From contig MU631356.1 in the NCBI GenBank assembly GCA_026770615.1, positions 98,766 through 119,868 of the forward strand: a stretch of 21,103 nucleotides of DNA. The letters are read 5' to 3'. This document shows positions 17,703 through 21,103 of this stretch, piece after piece. The stretch is from Pavlovales sp. CCMP2436. Taxonomy: Eukaryota; Haptophyta; Pavlovophyceae; Pavlovales. Every line of letters starts with the position of its first letter. The first letter of the stretch is position 1. Below the pieces are notes generated by a model, which saw only the letters and a program-made list of their open reading frames with translations, did not search any database and was not told the DNA's origin. Position numbers and translations under genes: made by a program.

Positions 17703-17772
17703 CGCCGCCGCCAGGGTAAGCGGCCGCATGGGCAAGGGTAAGCGCAAGGTGGATGGCCACGCAGTATCCTAG
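16102..17772 (+). CDS. Orphan Cys-rich protein with poly-Ala run and basic C-terminus
   Basis: Uninterrupted 556-codon frame from ATG to TAG with the GC-rich composition and Ala/Leu/Arg codon use of the other coding exons. No family recognised. Visible features: a mildly hydrophobic N-terminus (MLLWAPLQLRAPMLLPKLL); a first Cys group near 206-236 (ECGCCADTS, PCPNGGTAC); a helical middle region (LQHLRMAELHLAMRDEVLMA); a second Cys group near 352-370 (CSCRASSRGCAGRCMCV, spacing CxC-x6-C-x3-CxC), perhaps metal binding; an acidic stretch near 454-465 (DDEEDEEASEK); a short heptad-like helix; an Ala/Pro run encoded by (GCC)n; and a basic tail (RMGKGKRKVDGH), NLS-like. Could be a nuclear regulatory protein or an accessory protein of a transposon. 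An upstream exon is possible. Confidence 0.6.
17568..17712. repeat. (GCC)n trinucleotide repeat in coding frame
   Basis: Near-continuous GCC/CCG repeats encode the Ala/Pro run of the orphan protein. Open frames in the other five readings (poly-Pro, poly-Gly, poly-Ala) are artefacts of this repeat. Confidence 0.85.
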
Positions 17773-18147
17773 AAGTATGATGGAGCGCCGCTCAAGCCCG
17801 CGGGAGCTAATAATACGAGCGGCGCGGTCTGTGCGGGCCCGCGGCACCTGGCCCGCGCGAGCTACTTCGCCACTATCGCTAATAATAATTATTATAAACA
17901 ATTTGACCATGAGCTTTGGAATTTACCGTACGAGTAGACTAGTTAGTTTGTCAATTAAGTCAAGTACTTAACTAGTAAAATTACTACAAATTAAAATGTT
18001 AAATATTTTCCTTTCAACTAGTTGCAATTGCGTGTCCAGTTGTTGATCATTATGAATGAATAATAACGTAATAATAATGATTACATCAATTGTTAGTTTA
18101 ATAACTAATCGTAAATTATGACAGTTACTAAATTATGACGGCACCTA
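17773..18147. other. AT-rich intergenic stretch
   Basis: No gene. A GC hairpin (GCGGGCC 17833-17839 with GGCCCGC 17850-17856) sits between GAGCTAATAATAC (17805) and CGCTAATAATAATTATTATA (17877), recalling the AT blocks of the introns upstream. The rest is stop-dense AT-rich sequence. Confidence 0.5.
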
Positions 18148-18154
18148 GACCGTA

Positions 18155-18836
18155 ACCCCCTACCACACGGGTTAAGGGATCCCACGAGCTATGATGCAAA
18201 CCCTCACTTCTACCGCCTACTCAGCCTCAAACAACGTGACGAGGCGCACGGACGCTACAGGAACGCGACTCACACGGCGGCTCATACCAAATCGGATGAT
18301 GAAGTAGCCAGAATTCTACATACCCCGGGAGCGGTACGTCACGATGACACCTCGAGAGCTAGAATAGTGACAGTAGAGGCGCTAAAGAAAGTGACCCGGC
18401 TCTTCATCTCCACACGAGGCGACAACTGGCGCAGCCAGGCTGATTTGCCTCCCCACCTCCAATCCCCGGCTGTCATAAAGCTCGTGCAGAACGCATTGAG
18501 CGACTGGGGCTCAAAGGCAGTAGCAGTACACAGAGAAGCCGCCACCGTACAGCTCACAAAAAACACGCTCACGACCCAGTGCTGGGCAATAGCGGCCACT
18601 GCGACAGAAGACATCATCACATCCGACCAACGAGCAGCACGCCATGCGCTAATAGACAGAGTTGCGAGGGATCGCCTAGAGAAGAGAGGCCCCGTCAAAC
18701 ATGCCCCCAGCATAGGTAGAATGGCCAACGTAGAAGCCATGTGGTCAAAAGAAAGCACGACAGCTCTACGCCTTCCACGAGTTAGGGGCCAACAGCGACC
18801 CACGAGAAGTACACCAAACACATGGCCAGATTGATA
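18155..18836 (+). pseudogene. Element ORF fragment, N-terminal part
   Basis: Open frame without its own start: SYDANPHFYRLLSLKQRDEA, through VEALKKVTRLFISTRGDNWR, to RDRLEKRGPVKHAP, ending TGA at 18834-18836. Charged, helical, no recognisable domain. The composition is less GC-rich than the PARP or KDZ exons. Downstream the coding signal continues in another frame (KHMARLILGSYRHNAEW), so the stop follows a frameshift near 18780-18830. Confidence 0.45.
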
Positions 18837-19323
18837 CTCGGATCATACCGCCACAATGCTGAGTGGGCATCAGAATTTCCGGCGATGGCAACCACTACAA
18901 TTACCATTGACGGAAAGTCCGAACAATGGGCCTCACCTACCCTCTATGCAAAGCACTCAACTCACAAGACACAAAGCATCACTTATACCACGAGTGTTCG
19001 TCAACGGAAAAGCACCGCCACGACCTTTACCGCTCCCTCTGCAAGGAACTGTCCCCGCGCCTGGGACCCGCCAAATCAAATCAATGGCGACACACACGAT
19101 ATCTCGGCTGGACTACTTCACCGGAAGAGTAGGATTAAGTGTCAAAGAAGAGCTCAGAAAGAAGGACGTCGACACCGGTGACGCACCCAAGCCCGGCGAC
19201 TTACAATACACTCTCCTACGCCATAGCCTCAGAATGCACAGATCACACAAAGCGGCAATCGAAGCATCAGCGGCGTCAACCGAGGACAACATATCTCTAT
19301 CGACGCGTATACGTTTAAGGTAG
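18822..19323 (+). pseudogene. Element ORF fragment with CxxC/H-C knuckle remnant
   Basis: Coding-like peptides in three successive frames: KHMARLILGSYRHNAEWASE to about 18920; then GLTYPLCKALNSQDTKHHLY and ECSSTEKHRHDLYRSLCKEL to 19132; then GRVGLSVKEELRKKDVDTGD to TAG at 19321-19323. The middle piece resembles the cysteine-histidine motif near the C-terminus of non-LTR retrotransposon proteins. At least two frameshifts. Confidence 0.45.
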
Positions 19324-19404
19324 CCATGTGGGCCGCCCAGGCAGCTGAGCGGGCAGCAAGGAAACTGAATCAAAACACAGCACCAGCGGCCATACCACCT
19401 ATAC

Positions 19405-19740
19405 TTATGATAGGGATTTAAGCTGGCGTCTAACTGTTCTGAATGTTGTGCTGGTCTGAGCGCTGCGTCGCTCATTGCCTGCTGCGTGCCTTAGTCGGCT
19501 GCGCTGGCTTGGGCGCCACCGCGCGTGCTGATGGATCTCCGGTAGCGTGCCCGGGCAAGGGCGTTTAGGAAGATGATCTGCTGGTTGCTGTTTGTCGTGT
19601 TCCCACGCTGGGCAGCGAGTGGGGCCAGCGCGCTAACGCGCGCAAGCAGCAGCTGCGCATGGCCGCGTGCCGCGATCGTACCGATCGTGTCGATGAGCTG
19701 CTTCTTGATGCGCGCGGCCGCCTCCATCGGACTCACGCCC
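19405..19740 (-). mobile_element. Nested 336-bp insertion flanked by perfect 15-bp TSD
   Basis: CCATACCACCTATAC occurs at 19390-19404 and again at 19741-19755. Removing the insert rejoins the 69-bp repeat frame of the host element seamlessly. On the minus strand the insert is open from its very edge (VSPMEAAARIKKQLIDTIGT) to TAA at 19491-19493, followed by about 86 nt of possible 3' UTR. It looks like a 5'-truncated cDNA insertion (processed pseudogene or LINE), although there is no poly-A tail. The GC-rich coding content differs from the surrounding element. Parent gene not recognised. Confidence 0.7.
19491..19740 (-). pseudogene. C-terminal coding fragment carried by the insertion
   Basis: About 80 codons, open from the insertion boundary to a TAA: helical, Ala/Arg/Leu-rich (GHAQLLLARVSALAPLAAQ, then QQIIFLNALARARYRRSIS). 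No start of its own is needed if it is a truncated retrocopy. It resembles the C-terminus of an ordinary GC-rich host or element protein; I do not recognise the family. Confidence 0.4.
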
Positions 19741-20620
19741 CCATACCACCTATACAATACGAGCCCTTACCCCCAACGGACAGCATCGCTCAAAACAAGG
19801 AACCATCAGCCTTACCTCCTATGCAGTATGAGCCCATACCCCCAACAGACAGCATCGCCCAAAACGAAGCCCCAGCGGCCATACCACCTATGCAGTATCA
19901 GCCTATACCCCTAACGGACAGCATCGCCCAAATCGAGGCACCAGCGGCTATACTATTTTATGCGGTATGAGCCTATACCCCCATCGGACAGCATCGCTCA
20001 GTATAAGCCCATATCCCCAACGCTCATACCCCCAACGGACACCAGTGCAGTGACCACCCCTGCCAAACGAAGATGCCTGATGCGCAACCAACCTACGAAT
20101 AATGAAGATTCATTAACAGGTGTAAACTCGACCATACCCTCTATGCAGCCAAAGCCCACCCTCAGGCCCAGCCTAGGCCAGCAACGCTTACGCACATCAA
20201 ACGTGGAAAAATGCAACTAGAGACCGTCACGAACCAAAACCTCACTACTACCAGGAGCAGCCAGTCCCACCGAACCCAAAACAGGACCAGCCAGTCCCGC
20301 CATAAACCACGAATCCGCAGCAGGCCCGTCACACATGCACGCACTGATCTATGACAAGTCCTTCATATTCATGCACCACTCACGCACACTGCGCTCAGCA
20401 ACCAAACGGGCCTTGAAACCGGCCAGTCACCCACGCTGTCACACCACTCGGGCGACAAAAAACCTAAAACCAAACATGAGCCAGCAAGCTCAAAGTCTTC
20501 AAAACGCAAACATGAGCCAGCAAGCCCGCCACACCCCGCAATCAAAAGTCCTGCGCCCGAGGCCCACCCCCGTCAAGGGGTGGGATAGAATGAGCCAGCA
20601 AATAAGCCGCGTATATATGT

Positions 20621-20644
20621 GATTTTTGCCCCCGGGCAAAAATC
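20621..20644. repeat. 11-bp-arm perfect hairpin in element tail
   Basis: GATTTTTGCCC (20621-20631) pairs perfectly with GGGCAAAAATC (20634-20644) across 2 nt. It sits shortly after the GGCCCACCCC/GGGGTGGG hairpin, the place where copy 1 has a different, longer hairpin at 14851-14899. Confidence 0.75.
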
Positions 20645-20935
20645 TCAACATATGCGAGCCAAGCTAGCGAGGAAGTAATGTTTGGGATGCACGAAGGTGG
20701 GCCGCACTCGCAGACGGTGCTGAATTTTCAGACGACGCGAGGGAGAGCAGTGGAAGTCGGTCAGCGTGCCAGTCGAGAGTCGTCAGTCGTTGATCGTCGT
20801 GTGGCTGAACTGATCAGCGGTGGGGACGGTATCGGTGTGCTCGGGGTGGATCCCGAAATCTGAATGTTTTTCAACACTTAAATCCAGTGAGATCCTCCCG
20901 GGGACGGATGTTTAACTAGAAACATACACACTCAA

Positions 20936-21103
20936 TTCGAAGGACGCGCCCGACGGCGATACCCTTAGGCTTAGGAGTATCACCGTCGGCCAACGAGCCC
21001 GGGATAGGGGGAGGTGGAAAAGAAAAGAAATTAAAATTGTTTATCGGCCGCATTCAGGGCTCTACGACCCTGACGCCTTCAAATTAAGACGCCTTATGAG
21101 GGG
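20936..21103. other. Window end: small hairpins, no gene
   Basis: CGACGGCGATAC (20951-20962) pairs with GTATCACCGTCG (20977-20988) with one mismatch. TCAGGG...CCCTGA near 21055-21074 is another short stem. A purine-rich stretch (GGTGGAAAAGAAAAGAAATT) lies between them. No coding signal. Confidence 0.5.

Larger units (their letters stand above)
19345..20220 (+). pseudogene. 69-bp repeat region of the element (PPMQYEPIPPTDSIAQNEAP)
   Basis: A 23-residue unit, PPMQYEPIPPTDSIAQNEAP plus AAI, recurs about five times (DNA period 69 bp) from 19741 on, with a first partial unit just before the nested insertion at 19405. A frame change near 19960 leads into IPPSDSIAQYKPISP and then to a basic tail ending TAG at 20218-20220. 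Proline-rich tails of this kind are low complexity; function unknown. Confidence 0.5.
18148..20935 (+). mobile_element. Decayed retroelement (probably non-LTR), copy 2, 5'-truncated
   Basis: Coding remnants in changing frames run from about 18155 to 20220 and are followed by a non-coding tail homologous to 14690-15180 (GCCCGAGGCCCACCCC hairpin at 20555-20588; TCAGCGGTGGGGACGGTATC at 20814). A knuckle-like motif, YPLCKALNSQDTKHHL then YHECSS, resembles the CxxC...HxxxC motif at the end of non-LTR ORF2 proteins, with the first Cys changed to Tyr. No reverse transcriptase or endonuclease domain is in the window, so the class is tentative. Two copies of one 3' segment in 6 kb show a dispersed family. 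Confidence 0.5.

Noticed and set aside
17445..17910. Poly-Gly and poly-Ala open frames opposite the orphan gene.
   Set aside because: Produced by the (GCC)n repeat in alternative frames.

Overview
This is a stretch of a GC-rich eukaryotic nuclear genome, most likely from a unicellular alga or other protist. The evidence is GT-AG introns whose phases can be followed exon to exon, long GC-rich coding exons set against AT/poly-C introns, many microsatellites, and eukaryote-only domains (PARP, Kar5/GEX1-like, Ulp1, KDZ transposase). I cannot name the species. There are no rRNA, tRNA, CRISPR or bacterial features that I can support.

Layout. 1-3200: repeat-rich and essentially gene-free. It holds an (AT)n tract, short direct repeats, a 95-bp minisatellite, a 156-bp foldback MITE candidate with 14-bp terminal inverted repeats, and a 38-bp-arm palindrome. 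3215-3979: a Ser/Thr/Pro/Ala-rich open frame built on a 324-bp higher-order repeat, broken by one stop. 4228-6582 (minus): an intact 784-codon gene with an unusual architecture: signal peptide, a Cys-rich domain like the Kar5/GEX1/Brambleberry nuclear-fusion proteins, five near-identical 22-residue repeats, several membrane spans, a zinc-ribbon-like motif and a C-terminal PARP catalytic domain with an H-Y-E triad. I know of no such fusion, and it is the main discovery candidate here.

6789-13682 (plus): a large multi-exon KDZ (Kyakuja-Dileera-Zisupton) DNA transposase gene ending in a Ulp1/SUMO-protease-like cysteine peptidase. I traced 14 exons. From the second onward the phases join consistently, although two frameshifts, six in-frame stops and one lost splice donor show that the transposase part is decayed. 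The Ulp1 exon is intact. Several introns share one building block (C-run plus AATAATATTATTA plus ACCTATCAG), and two are flanked by near-perfect short direct repeats, as expected of introner-type mobile introns. One acidic exon plus its intron is tandemly duplicated.

13650-14646: three tandem units of about 350 bp abut the Ulp1 end. 14690-15180 and 18148-20935 carry related 3' segments of one dispersed element, probably a decayed non-LTR retrotransposon. The second copy is interrupted by a 336-bp insert flanked by a perfect 15-bp target-site duplication. 16102-17772: an intact 556-codon orphan gene, Cys-rich, with an acidic stretch, a poly-Ala run and a basic tail.

Functionally, the PARP fusion gene and the orphan gene look like cellular genes (or element cargo) embedded in a transposon-dense neighbourhood. 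The PARP fusion and the KDZ gene are divergently arranged around a 40-bp palindrome.
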